A stretch of DNA of 64,000 nucleotides, from NCBI RefSeq assembly GCF_003265705.1, contig NW_020313157.1:1429209-1493208 (forward strand), given 5' to 3'. The notes below the pieces were generated by a model. The model searched no databases. It was not told where the DNA came from and was given only the letters and a program-made list of their open reading frames with translations. A program made the translations under genes and the position numbers. Position 1 is the stretch's first letter. Each line of letters begins with the position of its first letter. This DNA is from Callorhinus ursinus (lineage: Eukaryota > Chordata > Mammalia > Carnivora > Otariidae). This document shows, piece by piece, positions 11,001 through 23,200 of this stretch.

Positions 11001-13454
11001 AGGCTGCAAAAATCTGATGTAGAATTTCAAAGTCTAAGTTTGACTTGTTTTTAATGATTGCCAATTAGATAAGTCAAATAGAAAGACTCATATTTTTTCA
11101 GTGTGTCTTAAATAGAAGCACCAATTCATGTCTTGCCCTGAACACCCAGGAAGTCCCTGCTACACTAAAATGAATATTTAGTGCTCCTACCACCACCTTC
11201 CCACACAGCACCTGACCAAGGACTTTGTTCCCCATAATGATTCCATAAATGTTTGTGTGTTATATGGATGACATGAAGGGTCAAAAAGGTGGTTCTTGGC
11301 TTCTTAAGCACCATGGTGAGGACAGACCTTGCATCCCCATGTGAGCCAATTAGCTTGCCTCTGTGATATGGCTTTAGACTACTGTTTTAACCTTAACCCC
11401 ACTACCTCACAAGTAAATGCCTTTGGTCACAAAGGAGATGCCTACAGAGTATGTAGTTGAATTAGTGCAAATTCATCCTCACTCAGGTAAGAAATAAGTC
11501 AAAATACCTGCCCTAGGAGCGGGACAGTCTTGTCAGAACCATATGCCAAAGAGCAGCAACACCATTAATTATTACAAAGATTTCAAAGCCTGGTTGACCT
11601 CATTTTTTCCTTTACCAACTGTGATTAGTCTATTTTTAATTCTGTTACTGGCTTGAGGTTTTTAACAACCGACACGTCACGAACCATGAAAACACAAAGA
11701 ATAAGGCACAAGAGACTTCCAGCTTAAGGTTAGAAGAAAAACATATAGGTTCTCTGTGAGGGAGAATAGGTTATTTTAGCTTGCAAACAAGAAGTGAGAA
11801 TAATATGAAATACGCTAAAGAAAATTCAGGGTCTTATCTTGCTGGTTCATAGCCATGATGCCCTCTGCCTCTCTTGGTTCCTCCAAAAGGAATTCATTTA
11901 TCAGAATACAAAGCATATAGCCTTCGTTCCAGTGAGGCAATAAACTCAAGAGGTACTGCAAGGTACAGAAGGACAAACTATATGTTCTGCCAAGTACTCG
12001 GAAGGAACGATTTACAGTGTGTTCCAATAAATACATGAAGTCAAATGTCAAGCATCAAAAACATCTATCTGAGCTGTTAGAAATTATAAGACTGTTGTTC
12101 AGAGGACTGTATATAATGGAATACCCATCAAGGCCAAACAAAAGCATCAATCTGCAACCTCCCCATGAGTAACACTGACAGCATCAAGCTTCTCAATGTA
12201 ATGCTGATATGGGTAGAAGCTCCAGCATGAGCCTTGACATGTGTCACTGTGCTTGGCTACAAATGCATTACAAGAAATTACATGGGATGCTATCAGAAAA
12301 TTGAAAATCCGATGAGTGTTTCACTTAGTTACTGTAATTCTTCAATGCTATTCCAATCTTGTGCAAATTAGAAGCCACTTACCGCTCCGAAGCCTGACAG
12401 AAGACTGAATGAGGTTTTCATTATGCTTTTAATAGGTTTATTGGGAGGTTTCCTATTAAAAGATAATTGAAGAGAATGATGGGCTGGATCTCTGCATTAA
12501 AAGAGATCTTCGAGAGGTAACCAAAATGGTACCTCAAATTTGCTACAAACAATGAGTAGCATGGCCATCTCTGGGTAGGTGCCTAACAAATTCTCTTTAA
12601 CAGAAGACAGCAAATAGAACTAATGATTGACTAATTACGATTCCAGCATGCCCACAGCAGGGCATTCTAATGGCCATCGTCTGTAGAGTCTAACCCATTG
12701 ATCCACACTACAGGAATACTCATCTTAAAACTAGAAAAAACCAAAAGTGGTTTGTGCATGGTCTCCACTTCATAAGTTTGGGAGGACATTTTGCACTTCT
12801 CTCATCACTACCATCGTATCACCACCACCATCATGAAATCCTTCCAATTATCTAATAACTGTCAATAGCACATAGAATGCATGCATGATTAGCGACAATT
12901 ATTTCAAAGAAAGAATAGAATCATTTCAGATGCCTAAGGTAAGTGTCCTTTGGCTAAAGTAAAAAGGCTACTTCTCAATATCTAAAGGAAAAAATTAGTC
13001 TATAGAGACATTTTCTTCCACAAACAAGAAAAGCCTTCATTTTGTGAGCACTGGGATCACTTACTGCAAGGAAACCATAATAATGTATAGTGATTCGATG
13101 AAATAATACTGTGGACCACCAATCTAACTTATGAACATAATAGTATGTTAAGATAAAGCACTTCTCTTCTGGTACACAAACCCATCTATAATGGCTAAGA
13201 ATATGTTTTCATTAAAACATTCATATACAGAAAACTCAACTCTCAACTCTGTTTCCATGGCAACCTGCAATTCAACTTTTCAATGCACTCAGTGCCATCT
13301 CCTCTCTCTTACAAGTCCTGAAGAGCATTTGTAAATAGAAAATTTAAGAAGGAAATCTTTGGACAAAGCGTTGCCTAGACACAGAAATAAGGGGGGAAGG
13401 AGACTTATGGGTTCTAATTTCAGCTTTCTTATCCCGGATATTCATTTAAATTAA
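11001..13454. other. Long stretch without recognised repeats
   Basis: About 2.4 kb in which I recognise no interspersed repeat and no coding signal. Open frames are short and featureless. This is the longest repeat-poor block in the window and so a reasonable place to look for conserved non-coding sequence. Confidence 0.4.
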
Positions 13455-13900
13455 TTTACTCACTTAACAAATATTTACTGAATACCTACCAGGAGCTAAG
13501 CTGCCAAAATAATGTTACCATGCTCAGGACCCAGCATAAAGTAACATAATCAAAGTAAAAAGTGCTTCCAGAAGGAAGCATGGGAGGGAAGGATTTCTTC
13601 TGGTCAGAAAACAATGGAAAATTTGAGGAAGCAGTGAAAAATGAGCAGGGTCTTGAATGACACATATCAAAAAACAAACAGAGATGGCCACGGGTAGCTA
13701 GTTATCAGCTGTCACCAAGTGGGAGGAAGCAGAAAAGATACAGCAATTTGGGGGAAAGGCAGGGCTTCTTTCCCGATGAAGCCAGGGATTAGTGAAGGAA
13801 AAGAGATTCTATCATTCACCCACTCATTCACTCATTCACCCTTTCAAAAAGTGAGTGCTTCCTCTGTTCCTGGTACTTATCATTTTGCTGGGACACCCTG
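13455..13900 (-). repeat. L2 LINE fragments (antisense)
   Basis: Two L2-like starts on the + strand: CTTAACAAATATTTACTGAA with ACCTACCAGG near 13470, and CATTCACCCACTCATTCACT near 13815, followed by GTTCCTGGTACTTATCATTT. Both match the antisense L2 3' end. Middle portions are poorly recognisable. Confidence 0.5.
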
Positions 13901-14111
13901 GTAAGCAAAGCAAAGTAACTTTCTTCCTGACACATATCTTCTAGGGGATCCTAGAATGCTTTTGATGTTTGTCAAAGACGTTGGATATTTTGCAGTAACA
14001 ACAAGGAGCCATAAAGCTTTTACACAAGGAGTTACACAGAAAAGCAGGTTTTGGAGAAATTGATTAAAGAAGCGAGAGCAAGCCCAGAAGCAGGAAGATA
14101 TGTTTGAAAGT

Positions 14112-14745
14112 GTATTAATTTTCCACAACTACCTTAATGAAGTCCCACAAACTAGTGGATTAAATAACAAAAATTTACTGTCTCTCAGAATTCTGGTGGC
14201 TAGATTTTTTTTTAAAGATTTATTTACTAGAGAGAGAGAGAGAGCACAAGCAGGGTGAAGAGGAAGAGGGAGGGGGAGAGAGAAATCTTCAAGGAGACTC
14301 CCCACTGAGCATGGAGCCCGATGTGGGGCTCAGTCCCACAAACCTGAGATCATGACCTGAGCCTAAATCAAGAGAGGGGCACTTAACTGTCCAAGTCACC
14401 CAGGTGCCCTGGTGGCTAGATTTTAAAACTCAAGGTGTCAGCAGCAGTGGTTCTTCCGAGGCTGTGAGGGAGAATGTGTTCCAAGCCTGTCTCCTAGGTT
14501 CTAATGGTTTGCTGACAATCTTCGGCATTCCTTGACTTGTGGCCGCAGTAACTCCAGTCTTCATGGTGTTCTTCTTATGTGCCTGCCTATGTCCAAAGTT
14601 CCCTTTTCTATAAGGACATCCAGTCATACTAGACTAGGGCCTATCCTAATGACCTCATTTTAATTTGCTTACCTCTGTAAAGACCCTATCTCTAAATACA
14701 ATCACATTCTGACGTCCTTGGGGTTAAAACTCCAGCATTATCTGT
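14112..14745 (-). mobile_element. MaLR-like LTR (antisense), split by a SINE
   Basis: The + strand reads CACAAACTAGTGGATTAAAT, AAAAATTTACTGTCTCTCAG and AATTCTGGTGGCTAG. After the SINE it continues with GGTTTGCTGACAATCTTCGG, TAAGGACATCCAGTCATACT, CCTAATGACCTCATTTTAAT and TCTGTAAAGACCCTATCTCT. The reverse complement has the 'AATAAATTTxTGTTxTTTAA' end expected of an old MLT1/MaLR-like LTR. Exact subfamily not assigned. Confidence 0.6.
14193..14424 (-). mobile_element. Carnivore SINE (antisense) inserted in a MaLR-like LTR
   Basis: Body about 14209-14408: on the + strand an AAAGATTTATTTACT tail, a (GA)n tract, GGAGCCCGATGTGGGGCTCA, GATCATGACCTGAGCCTAAA and a CACCCAGGTGCCC head. An exact 16-bp target-site duplication, CTGGTGGCTAGATTTT, lies at 14193-14208 and 14409-14424. 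Confidence 0.95.
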
Positions 14746-15900
14746 TTAAGTGTACAACCTTCCACCATAAAGAAAGCCTTTGTACTCCAGGTGATCAGAT
14801 ATGGATTTTAAAAACTTTTCTTCCATTTTTTTGGCCAAATGAATCAGCATACAATTACTGTATAATGGAGAAAAATAAAATTAATGTAAGAAAAATAAAG
14901 AAGGCTCAAAAGAACATTGTGGCCTCTGGAAGGAAGGAGAATACTTGGGAGTGAAATGAATAGAGCCAACTGAATTGGCGCGGGGGCCAGGGGGTAGGCA
15001 GCAAGTCACCAAAAATGATGCTGACCTGACAACTGAAACTTATTACAGTAAATAAACAAAACCAGGGAGCACAGAGGCGGAGCAAAAGTACAGGAGAAGG
15101 GAAGTGAGTTTGGTTTTGATTGTGTGTCACCAGCAGAGAACCCAGGAATTCACAAGCAGACAAACAGAAATCGAAGACAAACTCCACAAACTCAGGGTTA
15201 TGCCCAGAAATTTGAAGGCAAGGAATATAAACTGTGTTTCAGTTTTTCTCCCACAAAATAGTAACAATATTCTTTCTATCTCACCAGGCATTTGGGAGCT
15301 TAGAGGAGTTTACACATGAAGAGCCCTTAGAAGAGGGTCTGACAGGTAGGAGGTGCTCCTAAAGTGTTGTCCATGGTGACTGGCCAGGATCCTTGATGGA
15401 AATGGAGAAGTAAAGGAAAATGCAAGGAATTCAGGAGTATATTATAGAGGACTGCCTACATTTGCCTGTGTCTGAGAGACAGAGAATGAAGAAGAGGTCA
15501 CAAGGGATACAGAGACTCAGGCTTGGCAAGGAACATGAGATGCAGAGATTCAAGTAGCTGGGGTGGTCCATGCCATCTGCGCTGTGGACAGACGAAGGAG
15601 AGTAAGAGCTGAGAATAGGCAGTGACAACCACAGGTAACTCTCAAGACTGTCATGTCAGTGGGGTAGAAAGTGTAGCAGTCAGATTAACAGGGGTTGGGA
15701 AGAGTACACAGGTGGCCAGAGGAAAGAAATCAAGCCACAGACTGCTCTTTTTCCAAAAGTCAGAAGGAAACATCATTGAGGAGGTGAGAGGCTCTGAGGA
15801 TGTCTTGTTTATAGGATGAGGTACTCAAAGGCTAAAAGGGAAGGTCCAGTAGAAGGAAAAATATGGACCATGTCAGTGAGAAACAGGATAATTAAGAAAG
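14746..15900. other. Unassigned non-coding sequence
   Basis: No recognised repeat or gene over about 1.15 kb. Confidence 0.4.
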
Positions 15901-16116
15901 AAAGAAAGAGGGGTGCATGGGTGGCTCAGTTGGTTAAGCAACTGCCTGCAGCTCAGGTCATTATCCTGGAGTCCCAGGATCGAGTCCTGCATCGGGCTCC
16001 CAGCTCAGCAGGGAGTCTGCTTCTCCCTCTGACCCTCTTCCCTCTCGTGCTCTCTATCTCTCATTCTCTCTCTCTCTCAAATAAATAAATAAAATCTTAA
16101 AAGAAAAAAGAAAGAG
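15901..16116 (+). mobile_element. Carnivore SINE with target-site duplication
   Basis: Body about 15911-16106, head GTGCATGGGTGGCTCAGTTG, GGAGTCCCAGGATCGAGTCC (B-box region), GGGAGTCTGCTTCTCCCTCT, (CT)n, then an AATAAA-rich A tail. Flanked by AAAGAAAGAG at 15901-15910 and 16107-16116; because the sequence is simple, this duplication is less certain than others. Confidence 0.93.
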
Positions 16117-16964
16117 AGAAAAGTTGTAGATGGATGAGAAGGAGCTAGGATCAAAACAAGGAAGGAGACAATCTTTTTTCTTGTGTTTAATTGTTGCACC
16201 CCTCACCAAGGATTGCTGCCCAATCAAATGGACAGAGGACATTTGGGAATGTGAGTGAATGTTCCTGCTGCTCTGCAGGAGAAAGTAGAAGCATTTCCAA
16301 TGGAAGATGTGTAGAATTTCACAAATTATCAGGCACTGGTAGCTCAACAAAGTCAGGGTAAGATCTGGTTCTCTCCTGCAGCAAAATGCCAGATGCTACG
16401 GTGGCATGCCTACCAAACATTCAGAGCAATTAAAAGAAACATGTGGGAGCAGAAGACCATTTCAAAAGACAAATTAACACAATGCACTCTGCACGTTTTC
16501 CAGCTGAAGCTTAAGGAGAGCATTTACTTCCTCCACCCCCACCAACACCGTCTTTGAAGAGCCTCACAGACAAACCTGCAAGGAGAGAAGAATGATGGAA
16601 TTCTATTCCATTATCCCTTTGGTCCTTCCTCCTTTGGAATTGCCATGTTGTAAAGGACTTTAACATTGAGGCAGCCTTAACTCCTGCACACTGCTCCCAG
16701 ACCTCCTGGAGCACCCCTGATGAGGAAATGTAGGAGGGACCTGGGCAAGATTATACAACCAGAAAGCAGAAGAGTGGGGATCTCACCTGGGTCCGTCGGG
16801 CACTAGATTCCATCTTTATAATCATTTATACTTAACTACTTCCTGAGATGATCATATCCCTCAGGAAAATAAAAAGAGTAGCCTCATGCTTCATTGCCCA
16901 GAAAACTATTAATTCCAAAAAGCAGAGAGGAGGTGACCTTTGGCTCAGTCCTCAGCACCCTGAG
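16117..16964. other. Unassigned non-coding sequence
   Basis: No gene or named repeat recognised. Confidence 0.4.
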
Positions 16965-17062
16965 GTTCAACTGTATGAGTCAGTGAGTTAGTACATGCAG
17001 AGCACTTAGAACAGGGCCTAGAACACAGTAAGTTCTACAGAATTGCTGGCACTGACAACAAC
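16965..17062 (+). repeat. MIR 3' part
   Basis: Reads CAGAGCACTTAGAACAGGGC and CTAGAACACAGTAAGTTCTA, matching the MIR tail 'AAGCGCTTAGAACAGTGCCTGGCACATAGTAAG'. The head is not recognisable. Confidence 0.6.
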
Positions 17063-17093
17063 AATCAAAATCATGGCAACAACAATTAAGTGC

Positions 17094-17116
17094 AAATAAT
17101 AATAATAATAATAATA
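17094..17116 (+). repeat. (AAT)n microsatellite
   Basis: About seven uninterrupted AAT units. Confidence 0.9.
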
Positions 17117-17137
17117 CATAAAAATTGTGGCAAACAG

Positions 17138-17728
17138 ATCCAAGGCAGTCCCCCCATGATTCCTATCTCCTAGTGTTCACACTTTGTATGACCCTCCCCT
17201 TGAATGTGAGAAAGACTATAACTTGTCTCCAACCAATAAAATGCAGCAGAGGTAATGGGATGCCACTTCTATAATTATGTTTCCTGATATAAGACTCCAC
17301 CTTAGGGTGCCTGGGTGGCTCTGTCAGCTGAGCATTCAACTCTTGGTTTTGGCTCAGGGCATGATCTCAGGAGGTCGTGGTATCAAGCCCCGTGTTTCGC
17401 TCCACGCTCAGTGGAGAGCCTGCTTCTCTTTCTTTCCCTCTGCACCACCCCCCTTCAAATGAATAAATCTTTTAAGAAAAAAAAAAAAGACTACACCTTG
17501 CTAGAAGACTTGCTCTAGTCCTTCTCTCTCCCCATGCTGGTTTTGAAGAAATAAGATGCCATGAATCCTACAGCTGCAAGGAACTGAATGATGCCACACA
17601 AGCACAAAGCAGGGAACTAGGCTCCCCCATCAAGCCTCCAGATGGAAACCCAGCCCTGGCTGACACGTTGATTTTAGCTTTGTGAAACCCAAAACAAAAG
17701 ACCCAACTAAGCCACGCACAGAAAATAT
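17138..17728 (+). mobile_element. MaLR-like LTR, split by a SINE
   Basis: Left part: CCCCCATGATTCCTATCTCC, TAGTGTTCACACTTTGTATG, GACCCTCCCCTTGAATGTGA. Right part after the SINE: TTGCTCTAGTCCTTCTCTCT, CAAGCCTCCAGATGGAAACC, GCTGACACGTTGATTTTAGC, GACCCAACTAAGCCACGCAC. This layout matches old MaLR/MLT1-like LTRs in sense orientation. Confidence 0.55.
17291..17499 (+). mobile_element. Carnivore SINE inserted in a MaLR-like LTR
   Basis: Body about 17304-17486: GGGTGCCTGGGTGGCTCTGT head, GGGCATGATCTCAGGAGGTC, GTGGAGAGCCTGCTTCTCTT, then an A-rich tail. Target-site duplication AAGACTCCACCTT (17291-17303) versus AAGACTACACCTT (17487-17499), one mismatch. Confidence 0.93.
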
Positions 17729-17755
17729 GAGAAGCAAAGAGAATAAATGTATATT

Positions 17756-17969
17756 AAAAGAACAATAGGGGGTGCCTGGGTAGCTCAGTTGGTTAAGCAT
17801 CTGCCTTGTGCTCAGGTCATGATCTCAGGGTCCTGGGATCAAGCCGCGGCTCAGCGGGAAGCCTGCTTCTCCCTCCCTCTTCTCTCTCTGCCCCTCCCCC
17901 CCACTCATGCATTCACTCTCTCTCTCAAATAAATAAAATCTTTAAAATAAATAAATAAAAGAACAATAG
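17756..17969 (+). mobile_element. Carnivore SINE with exact target-site duplication
   Basis: Body about 17769-17956: GGTGCCTGGGTAGCTCAGTT head, CTCAGGTCATGATCTCAGGG, a shortened middle (GCCGCGGCTCAGCGGGAAGC, missing the usual 'CCCGCATCGGGCTCCCTG'), (CT)n and A tail. Exact 13-bp duplication AAAAGAACAATAG at 17756-17768 and 17957-17969. Confidence 0.95.
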
Positions 17970-17972
17970 TAT

Positions 17973-18146
17973 CAGAACCAGCTACCTAATTTGCAGGACC
18001 CAATACAAAATGAATATGTGTGGTCCTTTGTCCAAAAATTATTTAGAATGTCAAGATGGCAACAGAAAAACATTAAACTAAGTACAGGGCCCTCCTAGGT
18101 ATGGGGCCTTGTCAGTTCAGGTCACATACCCATGAAATTGGTTCTG
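17973..18146 (+). mobile_element. Non-autonomous DNA transposon with 8-bp terminal inverted repeats
   Basis: Ends CAGAACCA (17973-17980) and TGGTTCTG (18139-18146) are perfect inverted repeats. Internal words CTAATTTGCAGGACCCAATA, CCAAAAATTATTTAGAATGT and GGGCCCTCCTAGGTATGGGG are shared with 8152-8297. This fits a mammalian hAT-type MITE; the name is not assigned. Confidence 0.65.
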
Positions 18147-18267
18147 AATACAGCATGTGGTTAATTTTAACAACAATATCAACAACTGAACTAAAATTCA
18201 AATACAGATCTATTTGACTTTAAGGATCTTGAGAACACATCACAGGGTTAAAAGGATGACCGGTGAG

Positions 18268-18505
18268 GCCGTCAGCCAGACTGCCTGGGATTGAAGCATT
18301 ACTCCAGTACTGATAAGCTGGATGACCCTGGGAAAAAGAGTGTTTAACATGACTGACCCTCTGCTCACTTGTGTATAAAATGGATATAATAGTACCTCAA
18401 AATGCTGTGAAGAATAAGTAATGTACGTTAAGCATTTAGAACAGTGTCTGGCACATAGTAGGAATTCAAAGAACGGCTGGTATCTTCATTAACTTAATAC
18501 CTATA
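18268..18505 (+). repeat. MIR SINE
   Basis: Ordered landmarks: GCCAGACTGCCTGGGATTGA, GTGTATAAAATGGATATAAT, AGTACCTCAAAATGCTGTGA, AAGCATTTAGAACAGTGTCT and GGCACATAGTAGGAATTCAA. Near full length. Confidence 0.85.
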
Positions 18506-19813
18506 TTAATACTCTATATTCCCTATGTAATTATTTGCCACTGACAAAATTTGTATGCATCTGCTGAAGCTTCAACAGATTTTGGAAATAATCACCTACT
18601 GATATGATTCATGAAAGTACCTGGGTAGAGGATATATGCTAGATTAGATTCTTTAAAATGTCTCGGATCAGAAGCAAAACAAAAAAGCAAGTTGGGAGTC
18701 TCCAACGGTGGAGGGGTGCTAATTAACAACTCAATTAAAAAAGGCAAATTAAACTTTATGGTTCGTTATCCTCCACTGCTTGGTAAATTGTTTTGCTAGG
18801 CAAATGATTAAAAATGATCATTTCAGAAACCCGAAATAGCTTCCAAGGAACACAACTATTTTTCAATATTATACAAAAGGTTTCACCGCAAAATAAACTT
18901 ACTTGATTAAAAGGAACAGTACTTCTCTGTGTATGGAAAGCCAGCAGTACAAATGTCGGCTTGTGATGCATTAGGTATTTTTAGGGGCTGTGTAAGAATT
19001 TTGAAGAGAAATGCTTCCTTATGAATAAAACACATCATCATTTTCTTTTGTGCACCTTGTCTTTGTGGGCCCCATACAGGTTTTTCTAGAATACCACTTA
19101 CAAATGTATAATTTACATCAAATTAGTTTAGACCTGAGCTCTGCAGAAATGCACAGAAGTCAGGCATTCCTAAAAATGAGTAATTTCTAGGGAATCTAAA
19201 AGATGGTCAGAAAATAGACACCATAACAAATTGAAGCATCAGCCCTCATCCTTGCAATTCTCCGTGCTTTTTTCTCTGTAATTACAGTTATGGTTCTAAA
19301 CTTTTTTTTTTCCTCCCCCAGAACACCTGAGACACATGGCATCCTCCCACCAGTAAGTGGGATTACATGCATGTCGGGGGAAACACTGTAACAAAACCAA
19401 AGCCAGGTTTGGACACCAGGGGCCGTCATGCTTGCAGAGGATACGCCCCTGACTACTGGGGAAACAAGTACATAGAACCTCCATATCTCTGCCTTGCGGG
19501 CTTGCTCTCATACCACTTCTCATAGATTTATCCTCATTATCTTAACAACCATCAGGTCAACAAAGCATCTAAAGTAACTGTCAAAAAAGGTGCAAAACAA
19601 AGTGCCAAGAATGGCCCAGCTACCTTCCACCATGCTTCTAGTTTGTTTTTAAACCTATCCCCTTTCATTCCTTGTGATTAACCACCATTCTATTAGTTGA
19701 TAATCTCCAGGTTTCCTTCAGATAGCCTGCCTGATCCACATTCAAAGGCAATAGTTCCTTTTAACTTAGACATTTACATTCTGAACAGATAGATTAATGC
19801 TTTTTTCCAAATA
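18506..19813. other. Repeat-free block, unassigned
   Basis: About 1.3 kb with no recognised interspersed repeat, immediately beside the young LINE-1. It contains AT-rich homeodomain-like words (GCTAATTAACAACTCAATTA near 18718; TGATTAAAAATGATCATTTC near 18806). No coding evidence; open frames at 19196-19523 have no recognisable domain. Confidence 0.4.
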
Positions 19814-20266
19814 TCCAGCAAATTTTTTAAAAAATTTTTTATTGTTATGTTAATCACCATACATTACATCATTAGTTTTTGATGTAGTGTTCCATGATTC
19901 ATTGTTTGTGCATAACACTCAGTGCTCCACGCAGAACGTGCCCTCTTTAATACCCATCACCAGGCTAACCCATCCCCCCACGCCCCTCCCCTCTAGAACC
20001 CTCAGTTTGTTTTTCAGAGTCCATCGTCTCTCATGGTTCATCTCCCCCTCCAACTTACTCCCCTTCATTCTTCCCCTCCTGCTATCTTCTTCTTCTTTTT
20101 TTTCTTAACATATGTTGCACTTGTTTCAGAAGTACAGATCTGTGATTCAACAGTCTTGCACAATTCACAGCGCTCACCATAGCACATACCCTCCCCAATG
20201 TCTATCACCCTCCCACCCCCCACCACTCTAGCAACCCTCAGTTTGTTTCCTGAGATTAAGGATTCC

Positions 20267-23200
20267 TCATATCATTGAGGTCATATGAGACATGTCTTTC
20301 TCTGATTGACTTATTTCACTCAGCATAACACCCTCCAGTTCCATCCACATCATTGCAAATGGCAAGATCTCATTCCTTTTGATGGCTGCATAATATTCCA
20401 TTGTGTATATATACCACCTCTTCTTTATCCATTCATCTGTCGATGGACATCTTGGCTCTTTCCACAGTTTGGCTATTGTGGACGTTCCTGCTATAAACAC
20501 TGCGGTGCACGTACCCTTCAGATGCCTACATTTGTATCTTTGTGGTAAATACCCAGTAGTGCAATTGCTGGATCGTATGCTAGCTCTATTTTCAACTGTT
20601 TGAGGAACCTCCCATACTGTTTTCCAGAGTGGTTGCACCAGCTTACATTCCCACCAACAGTGTAGGAGGGTTCCCCTTTCTCCGCATCCCCACCAACATC
20701 TGTCGTTTCCTGACTTGTTAATTTTAGCCATTCTGACTGGTGTGAGGTGGTATTTCATTGAGGTTTTGATTTGGATTTCCCTGATGCCAAGCGATGTTGA
20801 GCACTTTTTCATGTGTCTGTTGGCCATTTGGATGTCTTCTTTGGAAAAATGTCTGTTCATGTCTTCTGCCCATTTCTTGATTGGATTATTTGTTCTTTGG
20901 GTGTTGAGTTTGATAAGTTCTTTATAGATTTTGGATACTAGCCCTTTATCGGATATGTCATTTGCAAATATTTTCTCCCATTCTGTCGGTTGTCTTTTGG
21001 TTTTGTGGACTGTTTCTTTTGCTGTGCAAAAGCTTTTTATCTTGATGAAATCCCAATAGTTCATTTTTGCCCTGGCTTCCCTTGCCTTTAGCGATGTTTC
21101 AAGGAAGAAGTTCCTGCGGCTGAGAATGAAGAGGTTGCTACCTGTGTTCTCCTTTAGGATTCTGAGGGACTCCTGTCTCACGTTTAGGTCTTTCAACCAT
21201 TTGGAGTCTATTTTTGTGTGTGGTGTAAGGAAATGGTCCAGTTTCATTCTTCTGCATGTGGCTGTCCAATTTTCCCAACACCATTTCTTGAAGAGACTGT
21301 CTTTCTTCCATTAGACATTCTTTCCTGCCATGTCAAAGATAAGTTGACCATAGAGTCGAGGGTCCATTTCTTGGCTCTCTATTCTGTTCCGTTGATCTAT
21401 GTGTCTGTTTTTGTGCCAGTACCATACTGTCTTGATGATGACAGCTTTGTAATAGAGCTGGAAGTCCGGAATTGTGATACCGCCAGCTTTGCTTTTCTTT
21501 TTCAAGATTCCTCTGGCTATTCAGGGTCTCTTCTGGTTCCATACAAATGTTAGGATTATTTGTTCCATTTCTTTGAAAAAAGTGGATGGTATTTTGATGG
21601 GGATTGCATTGAATGTGTCGATTGCTCTACATAGCATTGACATCTTCACAATGTTTGTTCTTCCAATCCATGAGCATGGAACATTTTTCCATTTCTTTGT
21701 GTCTTCTTCAATTTCTTTCATGAGTATTTTATAGTTTTCTGAGTACAGATCCTTTGCCTCTTTGGTTAAATTTATTCCTAGGTATCTTATGGTTTTGGGT
21801 GCAATTGTAAATGGGATCGACTCCTTGACTTGTGTCTCTTCTGTCTTGTTGTGGGTGTATAGGAATGCCACTGATTTCTGTGCATTGATTTTATATCCTG
21901 CCACTTTACTGAATTCCTGTATGAGTTCTAGCAGTTTTGGGGTGGAGTCTTTTGGCTTTTCCACATACAGTATCATACCATCTGCAAAGAGTGAGAATTT
22001 GACTTCCTCTTTGCCGATTTGGATGCCTTTGATTTATTTTTTGTTGTCTGACTGCTGTGGCTAGGACTTCTAATACCATGTTGAAGAGCAGTGGTGAGAG
22101 TGGACATCCCTGCCGCGTTCCTGACCTTAGGGGGAAAGCTTTCAGCTTTTCCCCATTGAGAATGATATTCGCTGTAGGTTTTTCATAGATGGCTTATGAT
22201 ATTGAGGTAGGTACCCTCTATTCCTATACTCTGAAGAGTTTTGATCAAGAAAGGATGCTGTACTCTGTCAAATGCTTTTTCTGCATCTATTGAGAGGATC
22301 ATATGATTCTTGTTCTTTCTTTTGTTAATGCATTGTATCACATTGATTGATTTGTGGATGTTGAACCAACCTTGCAGCACAGGGATAAATCCCACTTGGT
22401 CATGGTGAATAATCCTTTTAATCTACTGTTGGATCCTATTGGCTAGTATTTTGGTGAGAATTTTTGCATCCATGTTCATCAAGGATATTGGTGTGTAATT
22501 CTCCTTTTCGATGGGGTCTTTGTCTGGTTTGGGGATCAAGGTAATGGTGGCCTCATAAAATGAGTTTGGAAGTTTTCCTTCCATTTCTATTTTTTGGAAC
22601 AGTTTCAGGAGAATAGGAATTAATTCTTCTTGAAATGCTTGGTAGAATTCCCCTGGGAAGCCATCTGGCCCTGGGCTTTTGTTTGTTGGGAGATTTTTGA
22701 TGACTGCTTCAATTTCCTTAGTGGTTATAGGTCTGTTCAGGTTTTCTATTTCTTCCTGGTTCAGTTTTGATAGTTGATACATCTCTAGGAATGCACCCAT
22801 TTCTTCCAGGTTATCTAATTTGCTGGCATAGAGTTGCTCATAATATGTTCTTATAATTGTTTGTATTTCTTTGGTGTTGGTTGTGATATCTCCTTTTTCA
22901 TTCATGATTTTGTTGATTTGGGTCATTTCTCTTTTCTTTTTGATAAGTCTGGCCGGGGTTTAACAATCTTGTTAATTCTTTCAAAGAACAAGCTCCCAGT
23001 TTCGTTGATCTGTTCTACTGTTCTTTTGGTTTCTAGTTCATTGATTTCTGCTCTGATCTTTATGATTTCTCTTCTCCTGCTGGGTTTAGGCTTTATTTGC
23101 TGTTTTTTCTCTAGCTCCTTTAGGCGTAGGGTTAGGTTGTATATTTGAGGCCTTTCTTGTTTCTTGAGAAAGGCTTGTATTGCTATATACTTTCCTCTCA

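Noticed and set aside
17094..17116. CRISPR-like or structured repeat array
   Set aside because: A simple (AAT)n microsatellite; no spaced repeat units occur anywhere in the window and the organism is a mammal.
20267..21247. Long minus-strand open frame of 326 codons as a host gene
   Set aside because: It is the C-terminal part of LINE-1 ORF2, with the cysteine/histidine knuckle and the usual ORF2 ending, inside a full-length L1.
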